DNA of 64,000 nt, from the NCBI RefSeq assembly GCF_029167105.1, contig NZ_JARFML010000001.1, positions 310,001-374,000 on the forward strand, written 5' to 3'. This document shows positions 25,638 through 34,180 of this stretch, piece by piece (position 1 is the stretch's first letter; each line of letters starts with the position of its first letter). Both the position numbers and the translations under genes were made by a program. The notes beneath the pieces are model-generated. The model searched no databases, was not told the DNA's origin, and worked only from the letters and a program-made list of their open reading frames with translations. The DNA comes from Bradyrhizobium yuanmingense (GTDB lineage Bacteria > Pseudomonadota > Alphaproteobacteria > Rhizobiales > Xanthobacteraceae).

Positions 25638-25901
25638 CGTCGTCTCTCCAGACGGTCGCGTTAGATCCTTTGGTTTGCGAGGATGAGAAGATCTCTTCTC
25701 GGCGAAAAAATATTCAGCGGATGAGCGGTGTCAAGATGTTGGCGCGCCTGTCCTCGTTGCCGGCTCCTGGAGATCGATGATCGGCCAATCGAACCGTCCG
25801 GACGCCCGGGTTCCGCGCGCGATTGCCTTTTGTTGGCCGGCAAGCGAACCTCGTGTGGCCATATTTGAGCAGGAGTGATCTGTCGCGAGGGAGGCGCTCC
25901 G

Positions 25902-26318
25902 ATGAACAAGGCACTGATCACTGCTGTCGCAATGCTGGCCTGCGTGCCCGCGGGCGCGCTCGCGCAGGAGCGCGCGGGCGATGCGGCGCTCGGCGCGGTC
26001 TCGGGTGCGGTCGTGCTTGGGCCGGTGGGTGCGGTCGCCGGCGCCTTGATCGGCTACACGGCCGGACCTTCGATCGCCCGGTCCTGGGGCCTGAGAGGCT
26101 CGCAGTCGGCCAGGCACCGGCAGCCGCCGCCACGTCGCGCCGCCGCGACCGGCAGCCCGTCGCGCACGCGCGAGGCGATGGCCGCCAACGGCCAGATGAG
26201 AGCTGCCGGCAATCCGGCTCCGCAAGTCCAGGCCCCGCAGGTCCAGGCTCCGCCGGTTCAAGCCGCGCCTGCCGCGCCGGCGCATTCCCCGGCACCGCCC
26301 GTTCAGGGGTTCGACTGA
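25902..26318 (+). CDS. Exported glycine-zipper protein with proline-rich tail
   Basis: 138 residues. The signal peptide is residues 1-22 (MNKALITAVAMLACVPAGAL, cleavage after AQ-like site). A Gly/Ala zipper follows at about 27-60 (LGAVSGAVVLGPVGAVAGAL), able to insert in or lie on a membrane, then an Arg-rich linker. The tail has near-repeats APQVQ, APQVQ, APPVQ. GAGGGAGG at 25886-25893 places the start at ATG 25902, 8 bases on. It is an envelope protein of unknown role. Confidence 0.72.
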   Translation: MNKALITAVAMLACVPAGALAQERAGDAALGAVSGAVVLGPVGAVAGALIGYTAGPSIARSWGLRGSQSARHRQPPPRRAAATGSPSRTREAMAANGQMRAAGNPAPQVQAPQVQAPPVQAAPAAPAHSPAPPVQGFD

Positions 26319-26347
26319 GGCCGGCAGCCGGCGGCTTGCGTCCCGCT

Positions 26348-27199
26348 CTAGGACTGGCCGAGAATCTTCATCGCCGCGCGAAGGTGCGGCTTGTCGATCA
26401 TCTGACCGTCGAGCCGCAGCGTGCCGGAATTGGGATTGCTCGCGAACGCCGCGATCACCTTCTCCGCCCAGGCGCGCTCGGCCTCCGTCGGCGCGAAGGC
26501 CGCGTTGACGATGTCGACATGCTTGGGGTGGATCAGGGCCTTGGCCGAAAAACCGTCGCGCCGCGCGGCGCGGGTTTCGGCTTCGAGGCCGGCAAGGTTG
26601 TCGATGTCGGTGTAAACAGTGTCGATCGGTGCGACCTCGGCCGCGGCGGCCGCCATCAGGCAGAGATCGCGCGCGAGGCGGTAGGGGCTGTGGAACACGC
26701 CGCCGCTCGCCTTCTCGGTGGCGCCGAGCGAGGCGGAGAGATCTTCCGCGCCCCACATCAGGCCGGCGAGGCGAGGGGAGCAGCCCTTGTAGCTGCCGAG
26801 CCCGAAGATCGAGCCGGCGGTCTCCGTCGCGACGCAGACGATGCGGGTCGCGCCGATCGCGATGCCGGAGGCGGCTTCCAAAGCTTCGAGCCAGGTCGCG
26901 ACCTGACGCACGTCGTCGCCGCCTTGCGATTTCGGTAGCACGATGCCGTCAGGCCTGCCCGGCATGATCGCGGCGAGATCGGCCAGCGTCATGCCGGTGT
27001 CGAGCGCGTTGACGCGGACGTAGAGCTGATGCGGGCCGGGGCGGCCCTTCAGCATCGAGAGCGTCAGCTCACGCGCCTCCGCCTTCTTCTCGGTGACGAC
27101 GGAATCCTCGAGATCGATGATCAGCGCGTCGGCCTTGCCTTCGCTCGCCTTCTCGAATTTACGCGGGGAATCCCCCGGCACGAACAGCATCGAACGCAT
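26348..27199 (-). CDS. CitE-like CoA-ester lyase (HpcH/HpaI aldolase family)
   Basis: 283-residue TIM-barrel lyase related to citrate lyase beta subunit, malyl-CoA and citramalyl-CoA lyases. The N-terminus RSMLFVPGDSPRKFEKA and IIDLEDSV are diagnostic. Acid residues for metal binding are in CVATETAGS and WGAEDLSASLG. It cleaves a 3-hydroxyacyl-CoA into acetyl-CoA or propionyl-CoA plus an oxo acid. ATG 27199 overlaps the stop of the MaoC gene (ATGA), so hydratase and lyase are coupled, fitting hydration of an enoyl-CoA followed by cleavage. Confidence 0.87.
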   Translation of the reverse strand: MRSMLFVPGDSPRKFEKASEGKADALIIDLEDSVVTEKKAEARELTLSMLKGRPGPHQLYVRVNALDTGMTLADLAAIMPGRPDGIVLPKSQGGDDVRQVATWLEALEAASGIAIGATRIVCVATETAGSIFGLGSYKGCSPRLAGLMWGAEDLSASLGATEKASGGVFHSPYRLARDLCLMAAAAAEVAPIDTVYTDIDNLAGLEAETRAARRDGFSAKALIHPKHVDIVNAAFAPTEAERAWAEKVIAAFASNPNSGTLRLDGQMIDKPHLRAAMKILGQS

Positions 27200-27651
27200 C
27201 AGACCGGCCTCTTGTGCATCATCGCCATGCGGCGGCATTTGCCGACGATCTCGTCGTTCTGGTTGAGGGCATGGTGCTCGAACTCGACGATGCCGGCCTT
27301 GGGCCGCGATCTGGATTCCCGCACCGAGAGCACCTTTGTCGTGGCCCGCAACGTGTCGCCATGGAAGACCGGCTTCGGAAAGGTGACGTCGGTCATGCCG
27401 AGATTGGCGACGGTGGTGCCCAAGGTCGTATCATAGACCGTCATGCCGATCATGATGCCGAGCGTGTAAAGGCTGTTGAAAATGCGCTGGCCGAACTCGG
27501 TCTTTTCGGCGAAATGCGCGTCGATGTGCAGCGGCTGCGGGTTGAGCGTCAGCAGGCTGAACATGGTGTTGTCCATCTCCGTGACGGTCCGGGTCAGCGG
27601 ATGCCTGAACTCCTGGCCCACGGAAAAGTCCTCGAAATATAGTCCGGCCAT
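27199..27651 (-). CDS. MaoC-family acyl-CoA hydratase
   Basis: 150-residue hot-dog-fold hydratase. The active-site helix reads LNPQPLHIDAHFAE. The usual GDxNPxH Asp is Asn here while the His is kept, a variant I also associate with mesaconyl-CoA-hydratase-like proteins. GTGAGGAGG lies 8 bases before ATG 27651. Upstream and divergent is an acyl-CoA dehydrogenase gene; downstream and overlapping is the CitE-like lyase. A dehydrogenation-hydration-cleavage route for a branched or dicarboxylic acyl-CoA is plausible. Confidence 0.85.
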   Translation of the reverse strand: MAGLYFEDFSVGQEFRHPLTRTVTEMDNTMFSLLTLNPQPLHIDAHFAEKTEFGQRIFNSLYTLGIMIGMTVYDTTLGTTVANLGMTDVTFPKPVFHGDTLRATTKVLSVRESRSRPKAGIVEFEHHALNQNDEIVGKCRRMAMMHKRPV

Positions 27652-27799
27652 CGCGGTTTCCTCCTCACGAAATAACGGCGCGCGCGTCACGTCGCGCCGC
27701 ATGACGCCATGCATGGTAGACACACTTCGCGGGCAAATTCACGTATCTGCCTGCAGTTTTTCGAGCTAAAGAACGCAAAGGCGAAGGGAGATCAAGACC

Positions 27800-28966
27800 A
27801 TGGATTTCGCGCTCACCGATCAGCAGGAAGCCATTCGCGACGCCATCGCCAAGATCTGCGAAGGCTTTCCCGACGCCTATTGGCTGAAGAAGGACCACGA
27901 CGGCGGCTTCCCGCACGACTTCCACAAGGCCTTGGCGGATGCCGGCTGGCTCGGCATCTGCGTGCCGGAAGAGTATGGCGGCTCCGGCCTCGGCATCACG
28001 GAAGCCGCGATCATGATGCGCACCATCGCCGAGTCGGGTGCCGGCATGTCCGGTGCCTCGGCGGTGCACATCAACGTGTTCGGGCTCAACCCCGTCGTCG
28101 TGTTCGGCACCGAGGAGCAGCGCAGGCGCATGCTGCCGCCGATGGTCGAGGGCCGCGAGAAGGCGTGCTTCGCCGTCACCGAGCCGAACACCGGCCTCAA
28201 CACCACCCAGCTCAAGACCCGCGCGGTCGCCAAGAACGACCGCTACATCGTCAACGGCCAGAAGGTGTGGATCTCGACCGCGCAGGTCGCGCACAAGATT
28301 CTGCTGCTGGCGCGCACCACGCCCCTGGAAGAGGTGCGCTCGCCCACCCACGGGCTCAGCCTGTTCTACACCGATTTCGACCGCAACAGGATCAAGGTCC
28401 ACGAGATCGAAAAGATGGGCCGCAAGATCGTCGATTCCAACGAGCTGTTCTTCGAGGACTTCGAGATCCCGATGGAGGACCGCATCGGCGAGGAGGGCAA
28501 AGGCTTCGAGTACATCCTCGAAGGCATGAACCCCGAGCGCATCCTGATTGCGGCGGAAGCCGTCGGCCTCGGCAAGCTCGCGCTGTCGCGCGCGACCGAA
28601 TACGCCAAGACGCGAATCGTGTTCAACCGCCCGATCGGCAAGAACCAGGGCATTCAGCATCCGCTTGCGGTGAACTGGGTCGAGCTCGAGGCGGCCTGGC
28701 TGATGGTGATGTCGGCGGCGTGGCAATACGACAAGGGCATGCCCTGCGGCGCTGCGGCCAATGCGGCGAAATATCTGGCGGGCGAAGCGGGCTTCTCGGC
28801 CTGCGAGCAGGCGGTGATGACCCATGGCGGCTTCGGCTACGCCAAGGAATTCCACGTCGAGCGCTATTTGCGCGAGGTGCTGATCCCGCGCATCGCGCCG
28901 GTCAGCCCGCAGCTCGCGCTCAGCTTCATCGCGGAAAAGGTGCTGGGGCTCGCGAAGTCGTACTGA
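27800..28966 (+). CDS. Acyl-CoA dehydrogenase
   Basis: 388-residue FAD-dependent acyl-CoA dehydrogenase. Motifs include CFAVTEPNTGLNTT and the C-terminal GGFGYAKEFHVERYLRE. The catalytic Glu of medium- and short-chain enzymes (the YEGT position near the C-terminus) is replaced by APVS. A Glu is present at E246 in NPERILIAAEAVG, the site used by isovaleryl- and long-chain-type enzymes. It is divergent from the MaoC/CitE pair across 148 bases that must hold both promoters. Confidence 0.92.
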   Translation: MDFALTDQQEAIRDAIAKICEGFPDAYWLKKDHDGGFPHDFHKALADAGWLGICVPEEYGGSGLGITEAAIMMRTIAESGAGMSGASAVHINVFGLNPVVVFGTEEQRRRMLPPMVEGREKACFAVTEPNTGLNTTQLKTRAVAKNDRYIVNGQKVWISTAQVAHKILLLARTTPLEEVRSPTHGLSLFYTDFDRNRIKVHEIEKMGRKIVDSNELFFEDFEIPMEDRIGEEGKGFEYILEGMNPERILIAAEAVGLGKLALSRATEYAKTRIVFNRPIGKNQGIQHPLAVNWVELEAAWLMVMSAAWQYDKGMPCGAAANAAKYLAGEAGFSACEQAVMTHGGFGYAKEFHVERYLREVLIPRIAPVSPQLALSFIAEKVLGLAKSY

Positions 28967-28972
28967 ACGGGC

Positions 28973-30553
28973 CTATTCGGCGGCGATCCGCTCCATCGCC
29001 ATGGCGCGAAGCCTGGCGCGCTGGATCTTCACGCCATTGGCACTGTCGGTGACGGGAAAGGCATCCACGACATAGATCCGCGCCGGCACCTTGTAACCGG
29101 CGAGCCGCTCGCGCAGACGCGCGATCAGCGTCTCCTGTACTGGCGGCTCCGTTGTCGGGATCACGAAGGCGACGCAGCGCCCCTGGCCCTTGAGATCGAT
29201 GGCGACGACCTGGGCATCGGCGACACCGGTGCAGGATTTGAGCTCGTCCTCGATCTCACCGGGCGCGACCAGGAAGCCGCCGAGGCGCATCGCATCGCCG
29301 GCGCGGGTCTCGTAGACGAAGGACCCGTCGCCGCGCAGCCGGCCGATGTCGCCGGTGCGGAAGAAGCCATCGGCAGTGATCGCCTCGCGCGTCGCCTCCG
29401 GGTTGTTGAAATAGCCGAGGAAGCGCGAGGGCGCGCTGATCTCGATCTCGCCGGAGACGCCGCTGGCCGCAAGTTCTCCGGTCTCGACATCGCGCACGCG
29501 GACTTTCGCCTCCGTCGACATCGGCCAGCCGCCGCCCTCGATCCGATCGGCGAAGGCATCACTGAGGCGGCCGATCGAGAACAGCGCCTGCACCTCGCTC
29601 GAACCGTAGAGGCCGAACAGCTTCATGCCGCGCGCTTCGGCTTCCACAGCCAGCTCGCGCCAGCCGGGCTGGAACGCGGCGAAGCCGCAGACTTCGAGAT
29701 GCGGAAACGGGCGTGGCGTATCGGTGAGGGCGAGGATGCGCCGGAACATCTCGTCCGAACCGAAGGAATGCGTGATCCGTTGCGTGCTGAGGATCTGCAG
29801 CGCCGGCGCTGCCTCGAAGGCATCGAGCACATGAATGGTCGCACCGGCTGCGAGGAAACCGAGCAGGCTCGTCATGCCGAAGGTGCCGCAGAACGGCAGC
29901 ATCGCCAGCAGCGAATGACGGTGGTGATCGAGCTGGAGCGCGTGGGCGACGGAGCAGGCGTGCGTCGCCAGCGTCGCTTGCGAATGCGCGACCAGTTTCG
30001 GCCCCTTGGTGGTGCCCGACGTCGTGTAGAGCAGCACGGGCAGGTCGCCATCATCCTGGGGCGGCGGAGCCGGCGGGTAGGTGGTCTCGAACGCATCGAA
30101 CCGCACGCAGGACCAGCGTGCGGGGAACACATCCGCGCCCACCACCGCAAGCCGTTGCAGCGCGGGCACCTCGGCCTCCGCGATATCGGCGAGGATGGCG
30201 GCAAAGTCGATCGCGCGGAATGCCGGCTCGATCACCATGAGCTTCGCGCCTGATAGCTTGAGCAGGTGCGCGACCTCCGCGCTGCGATAGCGCGTATTGA
30301 CGGCGGCGGCGGCGGCACCGAGCCGTGCGGCGGCGAACAGCAGTGCCAGCCATTCGACCCGGTTGACCAGCCAGACCGCGACGACGTCGCCCTTGCCGAT
30401 GCCTTGCGCGGCTAGCCAGGCGGCGGTCTGCTCGATCTTCGCGGAGAATTCCGCGCGAGACACGGCCTTGCCGTCGAATACCAGGGCAGGGTCGGCGGCG
30501 GTCTTGATCCGGAGCAGCGATTGCAGCGAAAAATCGTTGGCACTCATGGCCAT
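28973..30553 (-). CDS. Acyl-CoA synthetase, AMP-binding family
   Basis: 526-residue acid-CoA ligase of the ANL superfamily. The P-loop-like A3 motif is LLYTTSGTTKGPKL; A5-type LFGLYGSSEV and A7-type FFRTGDIGRL follow. It activates a carboxylic acid to its CoA thioester with ATP. It is convergent with the acyl-CoA dehydrogenase (6-base gap) and follows upp on the same strand by 27 bases. ATG 30553 and ATG 30547 are equal start candidates; neither has a clear ribosome-binding site. It probably supplies the substrate for the dehydrogenase/MaoC/CitE set. Confidence 0.88.
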   Translation of the reverse strand: MAMSANDFSLQSLLRIKTAADPALVFDGKAVSRAEFSAKIEQTAAWLAAQGIGKGDVVAVWLVNRVEWLALLFAAARLGAAAAAVNTRYRSAEVAHLLKLSGAKLMVIEPAFRAIDFAAILADIAEAEVPALQRLAVVGADVFPARWSCVRFDAFETTYPPAPPPQDDGDLPVLLYTTSGTTKGPKLVAHSQATLATHACSVAHALQLDHHRHSLLAMLPFCGTFGMTSLLGFLAAGATIHVLDAFEAAPALQILSTQRITHSFGSDEMFRRILALTDTPRPFPHLEVCGFAAFQPGWRELAVEAEARGMKLFGLYGSSEVQALFSIGRLSDAFADRIEGGGWPMSTEAKVRVRDVETGELAASGVSGEIEISAPSRFLGYFNNPEATREAITADGFFRTGDIGRLRGDGSFVYETRAGDAMRLGGFLVAPGEIEDELKSCTGVADAQVVAIDLKGQGRCVAFVIPTTEPPVQETLIARLRERLAGYKVPARIYVVDAFPVTDSANGVKIQRARLRAMAMERIAAE

Positions 30554-30580
30554 CGGACTAACCCGGTCGCGCAAGCCTGT

Positions 30581-31216
30581 CTACTTGGTGCCGAACATCC
30601 GGTCGCCGGCGTCGCCCAGGCCCGGCACGATATAGCCGTGGTCGTTGAGCCGCTCGTCGATCGCGGCGGTCCAGATCGGCACGTCGGGATGCTCGCTTTG
30701 GAACTTGGCGATGCCCTCGGGCGCGGCCAACAGGCAGACGAAGCGGATGTCGCGGGCGCCGCGCGCCTTGAGCAGGGAGGCGCCGGCGCAGGCCGAGTTG
30801 CCGGTCGCCAGCATCGGATCCATCAGGATCACGGTGCGGTCGGACAGGTCCTGCGGCGCCTTGAAGTAATATTCCACGGCCTGCAGCGTCTCGGGGTCGC
30901 GGTAGAGCCCGATATGGGCGATGCGCGCCGAAGGCATCAGCGCCAGCATGCCGTCGAGGAAGCCGACGCCGGCGCGCAGAATCGGCGCCAGCGTGAGCTT
31001 CTTGCCGGCGATCTTCGGCGCCTGCATCGCCGCGATCGGCGTCTCGATCTCCACCAGCTCCAGCGGCAGGTCGCGCGTCACCTCGTAGCCGAGCAGCATC
31101 CCGATCTCGTTCAGGATCTCGCGAAAGCTCTTGGTCGAGCGGTCCTTCTCCCGCATCAGGGAGAGCTTGTGCTGGACCAAGGGGTGGGCGACGACGTTGA
31201 CTTTGCCAGTGCTCAT
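30581..31216 (-). CDS. upp: Uracil phosphoribosyltransferase
   Basis: 211-residue UPRTase converting uracil and PRPP to UMP in pyrimidine salvage. The PRPP-binding motif DPMLATGNS and the uracil-binding C-terminal [12 protein letters not shown] are intact, and the length is that of the family. It starts at ATG 31216. It may be co-transcribed with the acyl-CoA synthetase downstream, although no functional link is known. Confidence 0.96.
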   Translation of the reverse strand: MSTGKVNVVAHPLVQHKLSLMREKDRSTKSFREILNEIGMLLGYEVTRDLPLELVEIETPIAAMQAPKIAGKKLTLAPILRAGVGFLDGMLALMPSARIAHIGLYRDPETLQAVEYYFKAPQDLSDRTVILMDPMLATGNSACAGASLLKARGARDIRFVCLLAAPEGIAKFQSEHPDVPIWTAAIDERLNDHGYIVPGLGDAGDRMFGTK

Positions 31217-31362
31217 GAAACCGCTCTACACGGTTCCGTGAAACTGCGCCAGATCGGCCAGGTAGTTTTAGGCAACGCCTTTTCCGCGGGATAGCCGGCC
31301 TCAACCGGGCATCGGCCTCGCTGCGGGGGCTCTGATCCAGGCCTGCGTCGGTGACACGCCGG

Positions 31363-31548
31363 TCAGGCGGGAAGATGCCAGATATGGATTGCGGTTCTCA
31401 GCGCGGTCAGCGCGGTGAGCACGCTGCCCATCGAGAGCAGCGCCAGCCCTTGCAGCGTGACGCGCTTGAGCTGGGCCTTGCGCGCATCGGAGATGCGCAC
31501 CGGGCGTTCAGCCAGAGGCCGGTCAAGGTCATGTGTCAGGATCGACAT
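31363..31548 (-). CDS. Small membrane protein (61 residues), motif-linked unit 1
   Basis: The product begins MSILTHDLDRPLAERPVRIS, a soluble basic head of about 30 residues. One long hydrophobic stretch follows (LALLSMGSVLTALTALRTAI) and the end is IWHLPA. GAGGA lies 8 bases before ATG 31548. Not recognised. A 15-bp motif shared with three other units of this region lies 102 bases upstream, suggesting a common regulator. Confidence 0.65.
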   Translation of the reverse strand: MSILTHDLDRPLAERPVRISDARKAQLKRVTLQGLALLSMGSVLTALTALRTAIHIWHLPA

Positions 31549-31650
31549 CGCGGAAGTCCTCGTCAACGGTGCGGCGAGAGGGCCGCACCAACCTGCTGCT
31601 TATGATGTCCATCATTGCGTAGGATTGCGAGATGAGCGCCGGCGCGCCCG

Positions 31651-31665
31651 CATAGGAATGTCATA
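31651..31665 (-). promoter_or_regulatory. Shared 15-bp motif, site 1
   Basis: In the sense of the leftward 61-residue gene this reads TATGACATTCCTATG, 102 bases before its start codon. On the plus strand CATAGGAATGT is followed at once by CATAGGGATGC, an 11-bp tandem of the half-site. Similar sites are at 33057, 33942 and 34181. Confidence 0.55.
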
Positions 31666-31761
31666 GGGATGCCGATCCTCGCGCCCGCGTCTGCCAGACG
31701 TGGACGTGCCTTCGAGATGCGTCACGGAAATCGAGAGAAGGGGAATGGAACGTCCCGCCAA

Positions 31762-32679
31762 TCACGCTCCGACGTTGTCGATCAATTCCTCGTCCGCAAT
31801 CGCAGCGAATGCGCGCACCACGCCTCTCTGCGCGGCTGCGTCCAGCGGCACGATCGGAAGCCTGGTCGTGGCCGACATCACTCCGAGGACGCTGAGGGCG
31901 TATTTAAGCGCGGCCGGACTTTCGCTGGACAGGCAGGCGATGAGCGGGATCAGGCGCTTGTGCAGATAGCGGGCGGATTGCAGTCGGCCCTGCCTGACAT
32001 GCGAGAAGATCGTCCGGCAGAGATCCGGGGCGATGTTGGCGACCTCCGAGATCGCCCCGTCGCCGCCGTCCGCGATGAAGCCGAATGCGGTGGTGTCGTC
32101 GCCGGAGAGACAACGAAAACTTGCCGGCAAGTTGCGGGCCAGCCGCATCGGACGGGTGATGTCGCCGCTCCCATCGCGCAGGCCGACGAACTGGCGGGAC
32201 TCGACCAGACGCAGAAGCGTCTCGTCGGCGAGCGGGTGCAGCGTGCGGGAGGGATTATCGTGCAGGATCACGGGCAGTCCGATCGCGCCGGCGATGGTGC
32301 GGAAATGCGCGAGCATGCCCTCCTGCATCGGCTTGTTGTAGGCGGGCACGACCGACATGACGGCATCGGCGCCGGCCGCCTCCGCGCGCCGCGCCAGCTC
32401 GATGGCGTGGCTGGTCGCGTTGGATACCGCGCCTGCGATGACCCGCACGCGGCCGCGGGCAACGTCGACCGCTGTGCGAATGACGAGCTCCTGCTCGGCC
32501 GGCGAGAGCGTCGGCGCTTCCCCGGCCGTCTCGCAGACCACGATGGCCGGCACGCCGGCCGCGACCTGTCGTTCGCACAGTGCGGCGAACGCCCTGAGAT
32601 CGACCGCATCTGCGGCGTCGAACGGGGTCGGCAGGTCCGGAATGAATCCGGTGAACCAGGCGGCGGGAGGGATGAGCAT
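31762..32679 (-). CDS. DapA-family (dihydrodipicolinate synthase-like) protein with altered active site
   Basis: 305-residue TIM-barrel protein of the DHDPS/N-acetylneuraminate lyase family. The overall match is clear (FIPDLPTPFDA, YNKPMQEGMLAHF, PSRT, LSGDDTTA). Against E. coli DapA, catalytic Tyr133 aligns with H140 (LHDNPSR) and Schiff-base Lys161 aligns with R168 (GLRDGSGD); R145, equal to Arg138, is kept. It is therefore unlikely to act as a normal aldolase/synthase. It follows an 86-residue gene by 16 bases and probably shares its promoter with the 15-bp motif at 33057. Confidence 0.85.
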   Translation of the reverse strand: MLIPPAAWFTGFIPDLPTPFDAADAVDLRAFAALCERQVAAGVPAIVVCETAGEAPTLSPAEQELVIRTAVDVARGRVRVIAGAVSNATSHAIELARRAEAAGADAVMSVVPAYNKPMQEGMLAHFRTIAGAIGLPVILHDNPSRTLHPLADETLLRLVESRQFVGLRDGSGDITRPMRLARNLPASFRCLSGDDTTAFGFIADGGDGAISEVANIAPDLCRTIFSHVRQGRLQSARYLHKRLIPLIACLSSESPAALKYALSVLGVMSATTRLPIVPLDAAAQRGVVRAFAAIADEELIDNVGA

Positions 32680-32695
32680 GGTTTTCCTTGTGCGC

Positions 32696-32956
32696 TCAGG
32701 CGGCGCGGTGCACGACGATGGTGCTGGGGCGCTTGCCCATGTCGAGCTCGATCTCGCGCGACGGTTCGACGATGGTTTCCGGGTGCTGTCCGTTCTCGAA
32801 CAGCGCATATTTGATCGCCTGGGCGCGGCTGACGAACAGGCCGCCATAGAGGCCGTTCTGCTCCTGAGCGACCCATTGTCCGCGGCGATTGCGGCCGACG
32901 AAGACGATGGTCGAGGGCGAGCTGCACGAGGGGGGTTCGACGAGTTTCACTGACAT
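32696..32956 (-). CDS. Conserved hypothetical protein (86 residues), motif-linked unit 2
   Basis: Soluble protein, not recognised. The centre (VFVGRNRRGQWVAQEQNGLY, then GGLFVSRAQAIKYALFEN) resembles a small nucleic-acid- or ligand-binding beta sheet with a helix; this is only impression. GGAAGGA stands just before ATG 32956. It heads a two-gene leftward unit with the DapA-like gene. The shared motif lies 100 bases upstream. Confidence 0.72.
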   Translation of the reverse strand: MSVKLVEPPSCSSPSTIVFVGRNRRGQWVAQEQNGLYGGLFVSRAQAIKYALFENGQHPETIVEPSREIELDMGKRPSTIVVHRAA

Positions 32957-33056
32957 ATTCCTTCCGATTGACGGTGGCGGCGGGCGCGAGCCCGCAACCG
33001 TTCGATCAATATCCGTTCAAGCGAATATGATTTCGAGTGAGGCATTGCGGTGATCT

Positions 33057-33071
33057 CATAGGAAGCTCATA
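33057..33071 (-). promoter_or_regulatory. Shared 15-bp motif, site 2
   Basis: In the sense of the leftward unit (86-residue protein plus DapA-like protein) this reads TATGAGCTTCCTATG, exactly 100 bases upstream of the start codon. It differs from site 4 at only three positions. Confidence 0.55.
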
Positions 33072-33082
33072 AAGCTTCCCGT

Positions 33083-33361
33083 TCAGCTCTGCTCGTTCAC
33101 GAGGTGAACCAGCGCGAACAGCGCGCCGAATGCCACGCATTCGTCCCAATGATTGAGGACGGCGCCAAACAGCTGTTCGCGTCGCAGAACCGCGACGGCG
33201 GCGCAGAGGATGATCGACATCCAGAGCAGGATGGCGAGGCTGCGGCCGAAGCCGATGCTGCCGAACGCTGCAAAGGCTCCGAGGATGACGACGCGCACGG
33301 CAAAGCGCACGATCACCCGCGCTGGGCTCAGGGCCCCCGATGTGTTCGAAGATTGCGGCAA
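33083..33361 (-). CDS. Small membrane protein (about 92 residues)
   Basis: Predicted protein with two to three hydrophobic segments (VVILGAFAAFGSIGFGRSLA, then LLWMSIILCAAVAVL, and FGALFALVHLV). A soluble RREQLFGAVLNHWDEC stretch lies between them. The only upstream start is TTG 33361 with no good ribosome-binding site; internal GTGs are alternatives, so the start is unsure. It lies 21 bases after the 154-residue gene on the same strand and probably shares its transcript. Confidence 0.5.
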   Translation of the reverse strand: MPQSSNTSGALSPARVIVRFAVRVVILGAFAAFGSIGFGRSLAILLWMSIILCAAVAVLRREQLFGAVLNHWDECVAFGALFALVHLVNEQS

Positions 33362-33382
33362 GGTGCGAACGGTCCGGCTGGC

Positions 33383-33847
33383 CTAGCTGAAGTTCTCGCA
33401 AGCAACCGGCTCGTAGAGCAAATCCGGGGCGGGACGCAGAGTGGGAACGCCCGGCCGCGACGCTTCTGCGGCCATCGCCTGGACCTCGACGAAAGCCGAC
33501 ATCAGGGCGATCGCGAGGTCGTCATGGCGTCCTTCGACCGCGGCGTCAAGCCAGTCCGGCAGTTCGCGCTCGCGCGAGAGCGCGCAGTGCCACTCGCCCT
33601 CGTCATAGGCGAGGCGGCGCACCTGCCACTGCGGCAGCTCGAGCTCCATCAGCGCCAATGCCGCATCGATCCAGGCTTCCGCATCGACCAGGCGCATGAT
33701 GCGCGCCGTGCGCTCGCTCGGGCCGAGGGACGGGAAGCGCCGGCAGCCATGCATGATGTCGAGCATCAGTGGCCGCGTCATTGCATGGGCGTGACGAAGC
33801 CGCGCGCCGAGCGATGGTGGATCCTTGCGACGGAGAGTGGCGGTCAT
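33383..33847 (-). CDS. Conserved hypothetical protein (154 residues), motif-linked unit 3
   Basis: Soluble, mostly helical protein (MLDIMHGCRRFPSLGPSERT; DAEAWIDAALALMELELPQW). No family is recognised. AGGAGG sits 7 bases before ATG 33847. The reading frame stays open upstream to 34456 but lacks a ribosome-binding site there. The shared 15-bp motif is 94 bases upstream. Tryptophan/histidine-rich middle part WQVRRLAYDEGEWHC is the most distinctive feature. Confidence 0.7.
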   Translation of the reverse strand: MTATLRRKDPPSLGARLRHAHAMTRPLMLDIMHGCRRFPSLGPSERTARIMRLVDAEAWIDAALALMELELPQWQVRRLAYDEGEWHCALSRERELPDWLDAAVEGRHDDLAIALMSAFVEVQAMAAEASRPGVPTLRPAPDLLYEPVACENFS

Positions 33848-33941
33848 ATCAGGCCTCCTGGAGTTGGCGTCGGTCAGTCGGCCGGCCTCTCCAAGATGGC
33901 TGGAAGGGTGTTTGAAAACGAGATGGGGATCGGGCGAGAGA

Positions 33942-33956
33942 TATAGGCATTTCATA
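33942..33956 (-). promoter_or_regulatory. Shared 15-bp motif, site 3
   Basis: In the sense of the leftward 154-residue gene this reads TATGAAATGCCTATA, 94 bases before its start codon. It overlaps a perfect 7-bp-arm palindrome at 33946-33962. Confidence 0.55.
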
Positions 33957-34180
33957 AATGCCCGGATTCTTCTGGATAGGACCGACGGATGCGACAGCCG
34001 CCTCCGCCGAAGGTGGGGGCTTATACAGGCAGGGCGTTTTGAAAAGACCTGGGCCGTCGCCTGCCGTATCAACGGGCAGCAAAGCCGTTGGTGAACTGCG
34101 TCGCTGCACCGCCTGCAAGGAGCGTGCTCCCGGAATGCGTTGTCGGTGTCACATGGCGGATGGCACGACGTGCCGGCTTT

